Shown: positions 38,661 through 51,353 of the stretch, in pieces | How the letters are laid out: each line of letters starts with the position of its first letter | Position numbering within the stretch: position 1 is the first letter of the stretch | NCBI RefSeq assembly: GCF_022682495.2 | Contig: NC_071391.1 | Coordinates: 44,173,998 to 44,237,997 of the forward strand | DNA from: Desmodus rotundus | Lineage: Eukaryota > Chordata > Mammalia > Chiroptera > Phyllostomidae | Length of the DNA: 64,000 bases | Reading direction: 5' to 3' | The notes under the pieces: model-generated | What the model was told of the DNA's origin: nothing | Database searches by the model: none | Seen by the model: only the letters and a program-made list of their open reading frames with translations | Made by a program: the position numbers and the translations under genes

Positions 38661-39364
38661 CAAAAGTCTTAGTTCCTTTCCCTGAAAGTACAAATGTAAA
38701 ATTTTTTTTACATTATTTCTAATGTCTGCAAAGAAATATCTATTCAGACAGAAAGTGTTCATGTCCACAAAGGGATTCTTGTTTTTTTGAAAGATTCTGC
38801 ATCCTGGATGGGAGACTTTCAAAATATTGCATAATGAGCAAGATTTGTAATCTTTGGGACTCTTAGTTTGGAACCTTGGTAAAGATGGGTGAATGCCACA
38901 TCAGATCCAGTATTGGAAACCTTCTTTGAGCTAGCTAGTGTGTTCTACTGCCATTGAGCTCATACCAACAACGCAAGAGAAGGTAATCAATCCATTTCAA
39001 TTTCTTTTCTCCTCTAATACAGGGATCAACAGATTTCCCAGAACACTTTCCAATTCCTGAGTACCTTTTCCTTATGGGAAGTGCTATATTTTCATAGCCA
39101 ATCTTCCTTTCATTCCTGCTCCAGCTATGTAAGGTAACAGAAAACTTCTTGTCAAAGATGTTTTAAAGTAACATCAATTCTTTATATTGTTCTGTTCTGT
39201 TAAACATAATCCAACCTCATTTTCACTCCCACTCCAGTTCCTGGCTAGATTATGGAGAGCCTCCTGTTGGGTACTGTATTTTAAGGTAGCACCATCTTCA
39301 TAATGTGCTATCTAAAAACCACTTGTGATTATAGAAAAAAGCCCCTTCCTACTTTGCACTTTGT

Positions 39365-40318
39365 CTAAACTCTGGATCTCTTCTCTGACAGCATTCGGAC
39401 AATGCTATGACGGATTTCTTTAGTCTTAATGCTATACACAATAGGGTTGACAAGGGGTGGGAAGAATAGGTAAGCATTGGCCATCAGAGAATGCAGCAAA
39501 GGGGACACATGGTGTCCAAAGCGGTGCACCATTGATAAGCTGATCATAGGCACGTAATAAACGAGCACAGCACAGATATGTGAGCTGCATGTGTTGAGTG
39601 CCTTCTTACGCTCCTCCCCAGTGGCAATAGTCAGTACTGTGTGAAGTATATGCCCATAGGAGACCACAATGAGCAGCGAATCCAGCCCAAAGGTGGTGGT
39701 AACAATGAAAAGCCCATAGATATTGTTGATAGAAATGTCCCCACAAGGTAGATGGATGAGGTTGGGGTGAAGGCAATAAGAATGGGAGAGGACATTATGG
39801 CCACAGAAGGGCAGGCGCCGTAAGAGCATGGGCAATGGGGCCATGAGCATAATGCTTTTCAGCCCAATGATGGCTCCTGTGCCAAAGATGCGGGGCAGGG
39901 TTAGGATGGCTGTATAGTGCAGTGGACTGTAGATAGCCACAAATCGATCGACAGACATAGCCAGCAACACAGCTGACTCCATAATGGAGAAAGAATGAAT
40001 GGAGAACATCTGGAGAAGACATTGATCAAAGCTAATCTCAGTGGCGCCAAAAAGGAAGATGCCTAGCACTGTAGGCAGAGTGGATGCAGAGACACCAATT
40101 TCAGCCACTGCCAACATGGCAAGAAAGAGGTACATGGGCTGGTGTAGAGCAGAGTTCATTCTGATGACATGAAGAATGGTGCCATTGCCAAGGAAGATGA
40201 TAATGTACATCAGGCTGAAGGGGATGGACATCCAGATGTGCTCTGCCTCCAGTCCTGGGATGCCAACCAGAATGAATGTTGTAGGTAAGAACTCCAGAGA
40301 GCTATTGGAGTTCTTCAT
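39365..40318 (-). CDS. OR51J1: Olfactory receptor family 51, OR51J1-like
   Basis: Intact 317-codon class I OR on the minus strand. It has N5 (NSS) for glycosylation, GN at 44-45, LHQPMYLFLAMLAVAEIG, SVDRFVAIYSPL after TM3, KALNTCSSHICAVLVYY in TM6 and NPIVYS in TM7. The N-terminal string SLEFLPTTFILVGIPGLE and the run IIIFLGNGTILHVIR match what I recall of OR51J1, which in human segregates as gene and pseudogene. Here no frame break is visible. The position, next to OR51Q1 on the same strand, agrees with that identity. The first 180 residues closely resemble the gene at 59385. The subfamily call is from memory and less sure than the family call. Confidence 0.82.
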   Translation of the reverse strand: MKNSNSSLEFLPTTFILVGIPGLEAEHIWMSIPFSLMYIIIFLGNGTILHVIRMNSALHQPMYLFLAMLAVAEIGVSASTLPTVLGIFLFGATEISFDQCLLQMFSIHSFSIMESAVLLAMSVDRFVAIYSPLHYTAILTLPRIFGTGAIIGLKSIMLMAPLPMLLRRLPFCGHNVLSHSYCLHPNLIHLPCGDISINNIYGLFIVTTTFGLDSLLIVVSYGHILHTVLTIATGEERKKALNTCSSHICAVLVYYVPMISLSMVHRFGHHVSPLLHSLMANAYLFFPPLVNPIVYSIKTKEIRHSIVRMLSEKRSRV

Positions 40319-43300
40319 GTTGAAATCTCATTCCGTGGGGTCAGTGTTACCTTGAAAATTAGAAACAAACTAGTAAGATAACATTATAATGGAAAAGGAC
40401 ACCTGGATACTGAGGAAAGGGAAGGAGAAAACAAAGCTCACGGATACAGGTGACCAAATGTCTCATACCTGAAAACTGACAGGTGACCACTGTCATGAAA
40501 TTCCCACTATTAATGGGGTTGCAGTCTCCATCAGAGAGAAGTTCATGACTGATAGAAAACTATCCCTTTTGGTTGTAGTTCTCCTTGGATCTGTTAAGGG
40601 TGAAATGACTGCCTTGTCTTGCTGTGAATATACCTGACCCTAGAAGGCTGCTGGGGAAACTGTCATGTGGAGGCAATTTCAGCATAAGATATGGACTAAT
40701 ATCAGAAATAGGTGAACAGAGATATTATTGGTAAATATATAGATATAAGTCAAAAGCACAGTATATAAAAGCCAGCTAAAACATTTCAATACTTGATAAA
40801 TAAATACAGATATCCTTGAGGTGTGAAGCAAAACTGAGAAGTGGCAGTGGCCAGAGCCTGGAGCAAGTGACTGGAAAATTAAAGTAGAAAACAATGGAGA
40901 TTGGACCCACATGGGTTTCAGCTGTCTGGGTCTTGAAATGACTAGGAAGCAACTGGAAAGATTATGTGTAAAGGGCAGAATCAGGAGGAGACAGGAATCA
41001 AGTTTGGTGGATTTGTACATAGACTTTAAGGCTTATGAAAGTACTCTGTCATGATGATATCCAAATATCTTGACTCACAGTTCTCAAAGACAGCCTACCT
41101 TACCTGTTGGGACTTCTTTCTGGCTTAGACACACCTCTGAATACACTGAAACAACGTTGGGAATGGACTTTCAAGAAAGGTTCTCCCGGGCAGGAGAAGG
41201 CAACAGAGGGGAGAAAAAACCACCTCCCAAAATTGGGTGTGTTGTAAACTGAGTACTGTCTGGACCTGTACAGGAATAACAGTAGAATCCTGAGCCCACA
41301 GGGTAAAAAGGGTCTCTGAAGGTATTTTTCATCTCATTCATCCTACCCCACACACATATCTGCTCATATATTTGCACATGCACATTTTTTTGCTCACATA
41401 TTTGCACATGCACATTTTTCCATACTTGCTGAAATCCTGTATGCATCTTCCCTGGTATGAACTCTGCATTCAGCTGCAGCTGGACTTACAGGGACCTTAC
41501 TGTCATATGCTGATTATTAAGTTATTTGCTCTGTACATCTGTAACCAATCAGCACTCCTTTATGCCATGTGCCAAACAGGATCCTGGCAACACAGAATAC
41601 TGGCCCTACTCAGAAAATCTTCTTTGCAACTTTTAACTACAGTCAAAGAACACATATTCCACAAATATTCAAATATAGTCATGACATACCCTGAAGTCTT
41701 TCTAAGCTCGTTATAATTAAGTGCTACAAAAGAGAAGTTCAGAATACAATAGGAAGTTCCTAGAGGGGAAAACCTAGTTAATTTTTAAAAGTTAGGAAAA
41801 GCTTTCCTCAGAAAGTAATATTTCAGCCAACATTCAATTAATTAGTAGAATTTTTCCAGGCAAAGTGGAAAGGTTGGCTGTAATACGATGCAGAAAAAAT
41901 TACCATGTCAGTGCATGTATAAGAACGCACTGTGACAAGAAATAAAAGACAACATGGAGGAAGTAAAAATGGTTGATTTACTAGGATTTTAAAATTATAG
42001 ATTTTTTCATAACTTTAACTTTCATGAAAATATGAGAGAAAAATATTTTTTAAAAAAGTTAATTGCCTGCACCTCTCATGACCTGATGCACTTTATCTCA
42101 GCAAATTCTAGCTTAGGGAAAATTGTGTTGTGGGCTGTGCTCAGAATTAGGGTATGAAAATTTCAGGACAAATTTTGACCTCTAGAAATAATCACATGTC
42201 AGAACTTCTCATGGCTGAGGGATTTGAGGGACAACTCTCTTCCCTGAGTGTTATGGTCTTTCCTATGTTCTCTTCTCACTTCCAAAAGCCCAACATATCG
42301 CTCTTAACTCTTTAAATAGACTATATATTGATTTGCCTGTAGTTGAACAGCTGTTATTTCTGCATGTGGCTTCACTGCCCACTTGACCCTATGCACCCTA
42401 TTTCTTGCCTATACCATCTACACAACCTGAAGGTAGAAGGGACACATCTTGATTGATGCTTGAACCTAAGGTCTTCCCTCCCTTGTTATCAGCTGTATTC
42501 TCTGCCTCTACATGCTCTTTGGTTTCCTTTTTTATTTTCCTATCTTTTTTGCTTTATTGCATCCTTCCACTTCTCTAACTTCAGAGTTTTCACAGTCAAA
42601 CAGGGATAGGGTCTTCTTCAAAAAGATCTTAAAAGGCAATCATCCCTCCCGAGTTTAGTATTTGTATAACAAGAGCATTTCAGGTTGGGAAGAGTTAAAA
42701 TAAATCATTTAGTCTACAGCCCACTGTAACAGGATACACAATAAATACACAGAAAGAAGAGAGTGTGATGAGGTGGATACTACAATCCCTGGATGTAAAA
42801 GGAATCTGAGGTGAATGTTTTGTACAGTATAACTTTACCTACTTAAGCTTTTGTGAAGCTCTGTTTCCTTATTTTTAAGGACAGAGATGCTAATACCTCA
42901 GAGAGTGGCTCTGACTATTTCATATGAGATTTTAGCAAGCAGTAAATATTTGTACCCCCACTTTTTCTTCCCCTTCTGTCAGGCATTCTCAGAAGAGATT
43001 GATTAAAGACAGATTTAAAATTTCTGGTAATGTTATCTTTCCTTATCATTGCCTCACTGATACTCAGACCACATTTCTGAGGGAAACAAGGAAACAAGGA
43101 TGCAACTTACTGATGAGCATACAAAGGTGATGTATTGAATGCTTAACTCACCTAAGATGTTACAATGGCAAAACTATTTCTGGAAACCATGACATCGTCT
43201 GATGTTGTCCTTTCATTCTTCACTTGCCATCAAGTTTTTAAAAAGCTTCTTCTCATTCTATCCCACAGATTCAAGAAGTAGGGAGCTGGCTACTGAAGAG

Positions 43301-45169
43301 GGAAAAGCCTAGAGGGCTGATTATGGGGTAGAGTTGGCACTCCTTCTGAAAGCTGCTTCAGAAGTCAGGGCTGGGAAAGTATGGCCTTAGACACTCACCA
43401 CAAGCAGAGCTGGCCTCTCAGTATTGAGTGAGAAAAGGGAAGCTCACTTCAGCAAGTCTCTGCACATTGACATTAACATCTCCCTAGTCTTGGGGCTGGG
43501 ATGCTTCTTCTTTCTTTGTAAGCTGATCAGCTGTGGAGAGTTGAGGAATGGAAAGGCACTTGGGTTCCCTAAGGAGCAATTATCCAGGTAACTACATCAC
43601 CTTTTCTCAATGTCCAGGGACCCTAAGGGAAATAAGCAATGATATAGAGTCAGTACTTCTGTGAAATGAGTATAATAATAGTATTCACCTACTAGGAAAA
43701 TAAAATAATTGACAAATATAAATTGTTTTAAAAAGTGTTTGGTTCATAAAAAGTCTACCATACGTGTTAGCTAACACTATAACTATTGTTTACTAGAGAA
43801 ATAATATAGTAATCTATTATAGCCATCAATCTTCACTTTTATCACTTTTATAAACATACATTTAACAAGTAATGAGCAGTGCACAAAGTTGTTGGTATCT
43901 AGAGCACAGGAAGGGTGTTTAATATCAGAAGGTGACAGAATCTAAGTGTTAAACAATTGTAAATAAAATTTCCATATTGGTTGGGGGCAGGTGATGGGGA
44001 GATTGTTCAGAAAGGTGTAATAAGTAGGTATTCCTAGCATAAGGTGACTAGACAGAGTTAACAGAAAGTGAACATATGCAGAACCCAATTTTACAGAGAT
44101 TTTAAAATTGCTGAACCAATGAGATTGGGTTATTTATAGATTTTTTTGACTAGTTTTCTGACTGACAAAAGAAAGAAAGATTTGGCTTGAAAATTTACTG
44201 TGACATATTTATGGGACTTTAAAAATCGTTCTGAAAAAATATTTTTCATGGTTCTGTGAGGAGATGCTTTAAATGATAGGTTGTAAGGATCGATCAGATC
44301 TAGATATACATGGGGGACAAAGTGGGTTTACAGTTCTTCAGACGGAAGGTATAATCAATAAATAAAAATACAAAAGTAAACTCTGTGTTTCATGTCTCAC
44401 AACTGTAAACCTACTTTTGCCCCACACTACACGTAAAGTCAGAGTAGCTGAGAGATTTGGAGAAATGGAGGGATTTGGTGAGACACGATTACAATAAAGT
44501 AAAACAAATCTAGTGTGAATAAGAAAATGAGGGAATTGAGGAGATAAATCCCCTCAGAAAATGGTCTACTAGACATTAATACCAGAAGAGAAAGACTTTG
44601 GCTCATAACTAGGTCCAAGATATGGTTGTAGGATAAGAGAAGCAAAGTAAATTGAATTAAACTTCATGGAAACTACAGATCAGAAGTTGTCATATAAAGC
44701 CATCGAATGAATGATACGTCATTCATTTGAATGCTGCCATATTTTCCCCCAGATGTCAGTGATATGAACATAAAGGAGATAATCATTTTCCATTATGCTC
44801 TGGGGTTGTGTTCTGGGATGTCTTTTGCCAAATTTTCCTTTATAAATTTTTATACCCTTAGCACTCATTATACATTTAATGATTACCTCTCTCGACTAAT
44901 ATATAAAAGTTACAGTTTGTGTTTATTATAATTTATTTGTATATATTGCAATTGTATTTATTATAATTGCATTTATTGTAATTGTGTTTATCAACTATTG
45001 TTCTCAAGTAAGTCACATTATGGATACCTCACACCTTTCTCAGAAAGACACAATTCATGTCATTGAAACTAATGTAACAGGAAATATTTGTAATATTTCC
45101 ATAAGAAATATTTGCCACAAAAAATTTTTAGCTGTGCAATAAGTTTTGTATAAGGAGTGGTTCCAAGAC
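40319..45169. other. Intergenic stretch upstream of the OR51J1-like gene
   Basis: Only the 30-bp duplication at 41361 and weak MIR-like strings near 42840 and 43660 are seen. No gene recognised. Any promoter or 5' UTR exon of the minus-strand OR would lie here. Confidence 0.4.
41361..41420. repeat. Tandem duplication of a 30-bp unit
   Basis: Unit TGCTCATATATTTGCACATG plus CACATTTTTT (41361-41390) is repeated at 41391-41420 with two substitutions. Confidence 0.85.
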
Positions 45170-48100
45170 TGCTGCAGAGTTACTAGACTCTCCATCCACT
45201 TGCTCCCAGACTTGGATTGGACTTGCAGCTAAACTGCAGAGTATTCATCTTGAAAAACCAGTTGAAGTGTAGCTACTCTGAAAATTTATATACAGAAGCA
45301 CAGAGGAAGATGGGGAGAGACAAGCACAGGCATCTGTACAAAAAATTAAACAACGTGGTCAGTTTGAGTCAAGCAGCCCATGGGTGGAGCTATTCAATGA
45401 ATCGGACAACAGCAATCAAGAACCAGTTACAATAGGAAAGGCCACATAACTCACACAAGTGTCATTCCTGGAGGACCTTGATCAGATGATCAAGGAGACT
45501 GCACCACTGGATCCCACAGGACATCTACTACAGAAGCCCACATCACAAAATCTGAGAGTCATAGCCATTCCATTTAATACATGGAAATAAAAACAAAGAG
45601 ACAGCCAAAATGGAAAAACAAAGAATTAGACCCCAAATAAAATGGCTGAAGGAATATCCAGGAAAAAGAGTGAAATGAAATAGAGGCAAGCAATTTATCA
45701 GATATAGAGTTCAAAGTAATAGTTATGGATGCTCAACAGCAGGAAAAATGGCATAGAAAACATATAAAAGACCAGTCACAAATGAAAAGTACAATATCTG
45801 AAATGAAAAATACATTGGAAGAAATAATCTGTAAGTTGGGTGAAGCAGAGGATCTAATCAGCAAATTAAAAGACAAGGTAGAATAAAACACCCAATCAGA
45901 GCAGAAAAAGGAAAATAGAATTTAAAACCAGGAAGATAGTTTAAGGAATATTTTGGAAAATATGAAAGGTGACAACATTTCCAAAGGTGACATCCACATC
46001 ATAGGGTACCAGGAAGAGAAGAAAGCAAGCAAGGGATAGACAACCCATTTGAAAAAATAATGTTAGGAAACCTTGCTAACCTAGTGAAGGAAAAACTCAC
46101 ACAAGTTCTGGAAGCACAAAGAGTCCTAATCAAGATGAACCCAAAGAGACCCACACAAAGACATCATAATTAAAATGAAAAAGAGTAAAGACAAACAGAG
46201 AATCTTAAAGGCAGCTAGAGAGAGACAGTTATTTACCTACAAGGGAGCTCCCATATGGCTGTCAGCTGATTTCTCAATGGAAACACTTTAGGACAGAACG
46301 GATTGGAATGAAGTACTCAAAGTGATAAAAAATAAAGACATGATACCAAGTATATTCTACTCAGCAATGTTATCATTTAAAATTGAAGGCTAAATAGTTT
46401 CCCAGATCAAAAAAAGAAATAAAGAAAGAAGAAGCCAGAGGAGTTCATTACCATTACACCAGTATTGCAAAAAATGTTAAATGGTTTAAGAAGAAGAAAT
46501 AGAGGGGGAGAGGAATATAAGTATAATGAAAAAATGGCAATAAATAAGTACCTATCTATAATAACCTTAAGTGTAAATGGATTAAGTGCTCTGATCAAAA
46601 AACATAGGGTAGCTGAAGGGTCATGGATAAGAAAATATGACCCTTATATTTTATGTATAAAAGAGATCCACCTCAGAACAAAAGATACACACAGGCTGAA
46701 AGTGAAGTGATGGCAGAAAATAGTTCATACAAACAAACAAAAACAAAGCTGGGGTAGCAATACTTACATCTGACAAAATAGATCTCAAAAGAAAGGCCAT
46801 GGCAACATACAAAGAAGGGCACTACATAATACTAAAGGGATCAATCCAACAAGAGGATATAACCATCCTAAACATTATATGCACCCAATATAGGAGCACT
46901 TAAATATGTACAGAAAATCTTGGTGGACTTTAAGGAAAAGATCAACAACAATACAGTCACAGTAGGGGATTTTAACACCCACCGTCATCAATGGGTAGAT
47001 CTTCCAGACAAAACACAAGGAAACAGTGACTTTAAATGACACACTAGATCAAATTGATTTAATTGATATTTATAGAATATTTTATGCCAAAGCAGCAGAA
47101 TATGCATTCTTCTTAAGTGCACATGGATCATTCTCAATATAGACATGTTAGGACAGAAAAGAAGTCTAAACAAATTCAAAAAGATCAAAATCATAGCAAA
47201 TATTTTCTCAGATCACAAAGGCATGAAATTAGAAATCAACCTCAATAAAAAAATTGAAAAACACTCAAATACATGAAGAATAAATAGCATGTTAGTAAAT
47301 AATGAATGGATTATCAACGAGATCAAAGAAATAAAAAAAAAATTACCTGAAAACAAATGAAAATGAACATGAAATAACCCAAAATCTATGAGACACAATG
47401 AAATCAGTATAGGCCTACCTCAAGAAGCAAGAAAATTCTCAAATAAACAATCTAACCCTATACCTAAAAGAATTAAGAAAACGACTTCAGACAAAGCCCA
47501 AAGTAGAAGAAAGAAAATAATCAAAATCAGAGAGAAAATAAATGGCATAGAGACTAAAAAAAAAAAACAATTCAAAAGATCAATAAAACAAGAAGCAATT
47601 TTTTTGAAAAGATAAACAAGATTGTTTAACCTTTAAATCAGACTCATCAAGAAAAAAAGAGAGAGAAGATCCAAATAAAATCAGAAATGAAAGAGAAGAA
47701 GTAACAATTGATATGGAAATACAAAGGATTGTAAGGAATTATATGAACAACTACTTTCCAGGAAATTGGACAATCTGGGCAAAATGAATAAATTTCTAGA
47801 AATGTATAATTTTCCAAAACCAAATCAGGAAACATGAATAGACTGATAACAGCTAATAAATCTGAAGCAGTAATCAAAAAACTCCCAGCAAACAAAAGCC
47901 CTGGAGCAGTTGGCTTCAAAGGAGAATTTTACCAATCATTCAAAGAAAAACTAATACCTATCCTTCTCAAAGTATTCCAAAAAATTTAAGAGGAAGGAAT
48001 ACTCCAAGGCATCTTTTTTGCAAGGCCAGCATTATTCTAATTTCAAAACCATATAAAGATGCAATAAACAAAAAAAATTATAAGCCAATATCTCTGATAA

Positions 48101-49732
48101 ACCTAGACATTAAAATCCTCAATAAAATATTAGAAAACTGGATCCAGCAATATATTAAAAACATCATACACCATGATCAAGTAGTATTCATCCAAGGGAT
48201 GCAAAGTTGGCACAATATTTACAAATCATTAATTATAATACATCACATAAACAAAATGAAAGATAAAAATCACATGATCATATCAATAGATGAAGAAAAA
48301 GCATGCGATAAAATTAAACAGTTATTTACAATAAAAACTCTCAGCAAAGTGGGAATAGAGGGATCATACCTCAAAATAATAAAGGCCATATATGAAAAAC
48401 CTGCAGCTAACATCATACTCAATGGGTAAAAACCAAAAGTGTTTCCCTTAAGCTCTGGAACAAGACAGGGGTATCCACAGTCACCATTTTTATTCAACAT
48501 AATAGTGGAAGTCCAAGCCATAGCAATCAGGTAAGAAGAAATAAAAGGCATCCAAATTGGAAAACAGGAAGTGAAACTGTCATTATTCACATAGTACATG
48601 ATATTGTACATAGAAGACCCTATAGACTCCACCAAAAAATTACTAGACTTAATAAATAAATTTGACCAAGTAGCAGGATACAAAATCAATACTCAGAAAT
48701 ACATGTCAATTTTATACACCAGTACTGAACTATCAGAAAGAGAAACTAAGAAAACAATTACATTTACTATTGCAACAACAAAAAACACAGTATCTAGGAA
48801 TAAACTTAACCAACGTGGTAAAAGACCTGTACTCAGAAAACTATAGGACACTGAAGAAAGAAATTGAGGGAGATACAAATAAGTGGAAGCATACACCATG
48901 TTCATGGATTGAAAGAATTTACAACATTAAAATGTTCATACTACCCAAAGCAATTTATACATCCATTGCCATTGCTATTAAAATACCAATGACATTTCAC
49001 AGATCTAGAACTAATATTTGAAAAATACATATGGAACCAAAAAGATCCTGAATAGCTTCAGCAATCTTAAGAAAGAAGAAAAAAGTTGGAGATATCACAG
49101 TACCTGATAGCAAAATATACTATAATGCCACTATAATCAAAACAACCTAGTACTGGCATAAGACCAGGCATATAGATCAATGGAACAGAATAGACAGCTT
49201 AGAGATAAATCCACACCTTTATGGTCAAATCATACTCAACAAAGGAGGCAAGGGTGTACAAGGGAGTAAAGACAATCTCTTCAATAAATGGTGTTGGGAA
49301 AACTGGACTGGCACATGCAAAAAAAAAAAAAGAGAGAGAGAGAGAGAAAGAAAGAAAGAAGGAAAGAAACAAGACCATCAGCTTACTCTATACACCAGAA
49401 TAAACTCATAATGGATAAAAGACTTAAAGTAAGTGATAAAACCACAAAAATCCTAGAAGAAAATATAGGCAGTAAAATTTCAGGTATTTCATGTAGCAAT
49501 GTTTTGCTAATATATCCTCAGCATAAGGGAAATGAAGAAAAAAAATAAACAAATGGGAATACATCAAATTAAAACCACAATGAGATATCACCTCACACCT
49601 GCCAGAATGGCTACCATCAGTAAATCAATAAACAACAAGTGCTGGTAAGGATGTGGAGAAAACAGAATCTTAACGAACTGTTTGTGGGAATGCAGACTGG
49701 TACACAAGTGGAAAACAGTATGGAGTTACCTC
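45170..49732 (+). mobile_element. Old near full-length LINE-1, left part
   Basis: A degenerate L1 on the plus strand. ORF1 remnants lie at about 45560-46400 and ORF2 remnants from the start-codon position at about 46532 (ATGGCAATAAATAAG) onward, with many stops and shifts. The 5' edge is uncertain. It is cut at 49733 by the HAL1-like element and resumes at 52186. No open frame longer than about 90 codons in the coding sense remains, so it is dead. Confidence 0.85.
49317..49370. repeat. A run, then (GA)n and (GAAA)n
   Basis: A poly(A) run is followed by GAGAGAGAGA and then GAAAGAAAGAAAG inside the old L1. The gain of A and GA units is local expansion within the element. Confidence 0.85.
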
Positions 49733-49754
49733 AGAAAGTTAAAAATGGGGGAGA

Positions 49755-49768
49755 ACCAAGATGGCGGT
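49755..49768 (+). promoter_or_regulatory. YY1-type site at the start of the L1-like 5' UTR
   Basis: CCAAGATGGCGGTG lies within the first 21 bases of the HAL1-like element. The AAGATGGCGG core matches the YY1 consensus, and human L1 carries a YY1 site at the same place, where it helps set the transcription start. Function in this copy is inferred. Confidence 0.6.
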
Positions 49769-49939
49769 GTAAGTAGATACACTGCACCTCCTCGCACAAC
49801 CAGAACTGACAGAAAATCGAACGGCAAGGAAGTCCAACACCAAGGAGATAAAAAATAAACATTCATCCAAACGCATAGGAGGGGTGGAGAGGGGCACCAG
49901 GGTGGAGAGGATTCGCGTTGCCATGGCGGGACCGAGACT

Positions 49940-50118
49940 GGCGGAGTGTGGGACAAACGGGGCAGGCAGTCGGACCACTAGCAGACCCTGCGGCCCCACA
50001 TTCGCGCACAGATAAACCGAGAAGGCCGGACTCAGAGTGGCGGAGAATGGGGCAGGCAGAGGGGCGGGTAGCACCCCATGGCCCCACACTCTCACACAGA
50101 TAAACCGGGACGATCGGC
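49940..50118 (+). repeat. Two tandem monomers in the 5' UTR of the HAL1-like element
   Basis: A GC-rich unit of about 99 bp starting GGCGGAG at 49940 is followed by a diverged second copy starting GGCGGAG at 50039. Both contain GGGGCAGGCAG, then GGCCCCACA and then CACAGATAAACCG in the same order. The second copy is shorter. The block is rich in CpG. Confidence 0.7.
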
Positions 50119-50510
50119 GGGGAGCGAAGCAGACCGCGCAACCAGGGCTATAGCTCGGGGAAATAAAGCCTCAAACCTCTGATTGAAAACGCCCGTGGGG
50201 GTTGGGGCAGCAGCAGGAGAAACTCCCAGCCTCACAGGACAGGTCGTTGGAGAGACCCACAGGGGCCTAGGGCGTGCACAAGCCCACCCACTCGGGAACC
50301 AGCACCAGAGGGGCCCAATTTGATTGTGGGTAGCGGAGGGAGTGACTGAAATCTGGTGGAGAGGGGAGCAGGCGCCATTGCTGCCTCTCGGCCCCTCCCC
50401 CACGTACAGCATCACAGCGCAGCGACCAGCGTTACCCCGCCCCAGTGAACACCTAAGGCTCCGCCCCTTAAAGTAACAGACACACCAAGACAAAAAAAAA
50501 AAAGGCCCAA

Positions 50511-51242
50511 ATGACAGAACACTTCAAAGCTCCAGAAATAATTCAACTAAGCAGTGAACAGATAGCCAACCTATCAGATGCACAGTTCAAAACACTGGTT
50601 ATCAAGATGCTCACAGAATTGGTTGAATCTGTCCGAAAACCAGATGAAAAAATGAAGCCTATGCGAAGAGAAACAAAGGAAAATGTACAGGGAACCAATA
50701 GTGATGCGAAGGAAACTGGGACTCAGATTAACGGTGTGTACCAGAAGGAAGAAAGAAACATCCAACCAGAAAAGAATGAAGAAACAAGAACTCGGAAAAA
50801 TGAGGAGAGGCTTAGGAACCTCCAGGACATCTTGAAATGCTCCAACATCCAAATTATAGGGGTGCCAGAAGGAGAAGAGGAAGAACAAAAAATTGAAAAC
50901 TTACTTGAACAAATAATGAAGGAGAACTTCCCTAATCTGGCAAAGGAAATAGACTTCCAGGAAGTCCAGGAAGCTCAGAGAGTCCCAAAGAAGCTGGACC
51001 CAAAGAGGAACACACCAAGGCACATCATAATTACATTTCCTAAGATTACACAGAAGGAGAGAATCTTAGAAGCAGCAAGAGAAAAGAACACAGTTACCTA
51101 CAAAGGTCTTCCCATAAGACTGTCAGCTGATTTCTCTAAAGAGACCTTACAGGCAAGAAGGGGCTGGCAAGAAGTATTCAAAGTCATGAAAGGCAAGGAC
51201 CTACAATCCAAGATTACTCTATCCAGCAAAGCTATCATTTAG
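50511..51242 (+). CDS. LINE-1 ORF1-type RNA-binding protein, 3'-frameshifted copy
   Basis: A 243-codon ORF1 relative, against 338 in human L1. It keeps a polar N-terminus, a shortened charged coiled-coil region (about 35-108), an RRM-like start NIQIIGVPEGEEEE (112-125) and the C-terminal-domain motifs RHIIITFPKI (170-179) and GLPIRLSADFS (199-209). In L1 this protein trimerises and coats the element RNA. Near codon 230-236 (about 51208-51222) the frame slips. The expected last part of the C-terminal domain is found in another frame up to a TAA at about 51350, so this copy ends early. The coiled coil is also shorter than in human ORF1p. It is preceded by an A-rich tract and has no ORF2 after it within the element. 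It is not a host gene. Confidence 0.8.
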   Translation: MTEHFKAPEIIQLSSEQIANLSDAQFKTLVIKMLTELVESVRKPDEKMKPMRRETKENVQGTNSDAKETGTQINGVYQKEERNIQPEKNEETRTRKNEERLRNLQDILKCSNIQIIGVPEGEEEEQKIENLLEQIMKENFPNLAKEIDFQEVQEAQRVPKKLDPKRNTPRHIIITFPKITQKERILEAAREKNTVTYKGLPIRLSADFSKETLQARRGWQEVFKVMKGKDLQSKITLSSKAII

Positions 51243-51353
51243 AATGGAAGGGAAGATCAAGTGCTTCTCAGATAAGGTCAAGTTAAAGGAGTTCATCATC
51301 ACCAAGCCATTATTATATGAAATGTTAAAGGGATTTATCTAAGAAAAAGAAGA

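Noticed and set aside
49221..49548. Lys/Glu/Arg-rich open frames on +
   Set aside because: They come from the A and GA repeat run inside the old L1.
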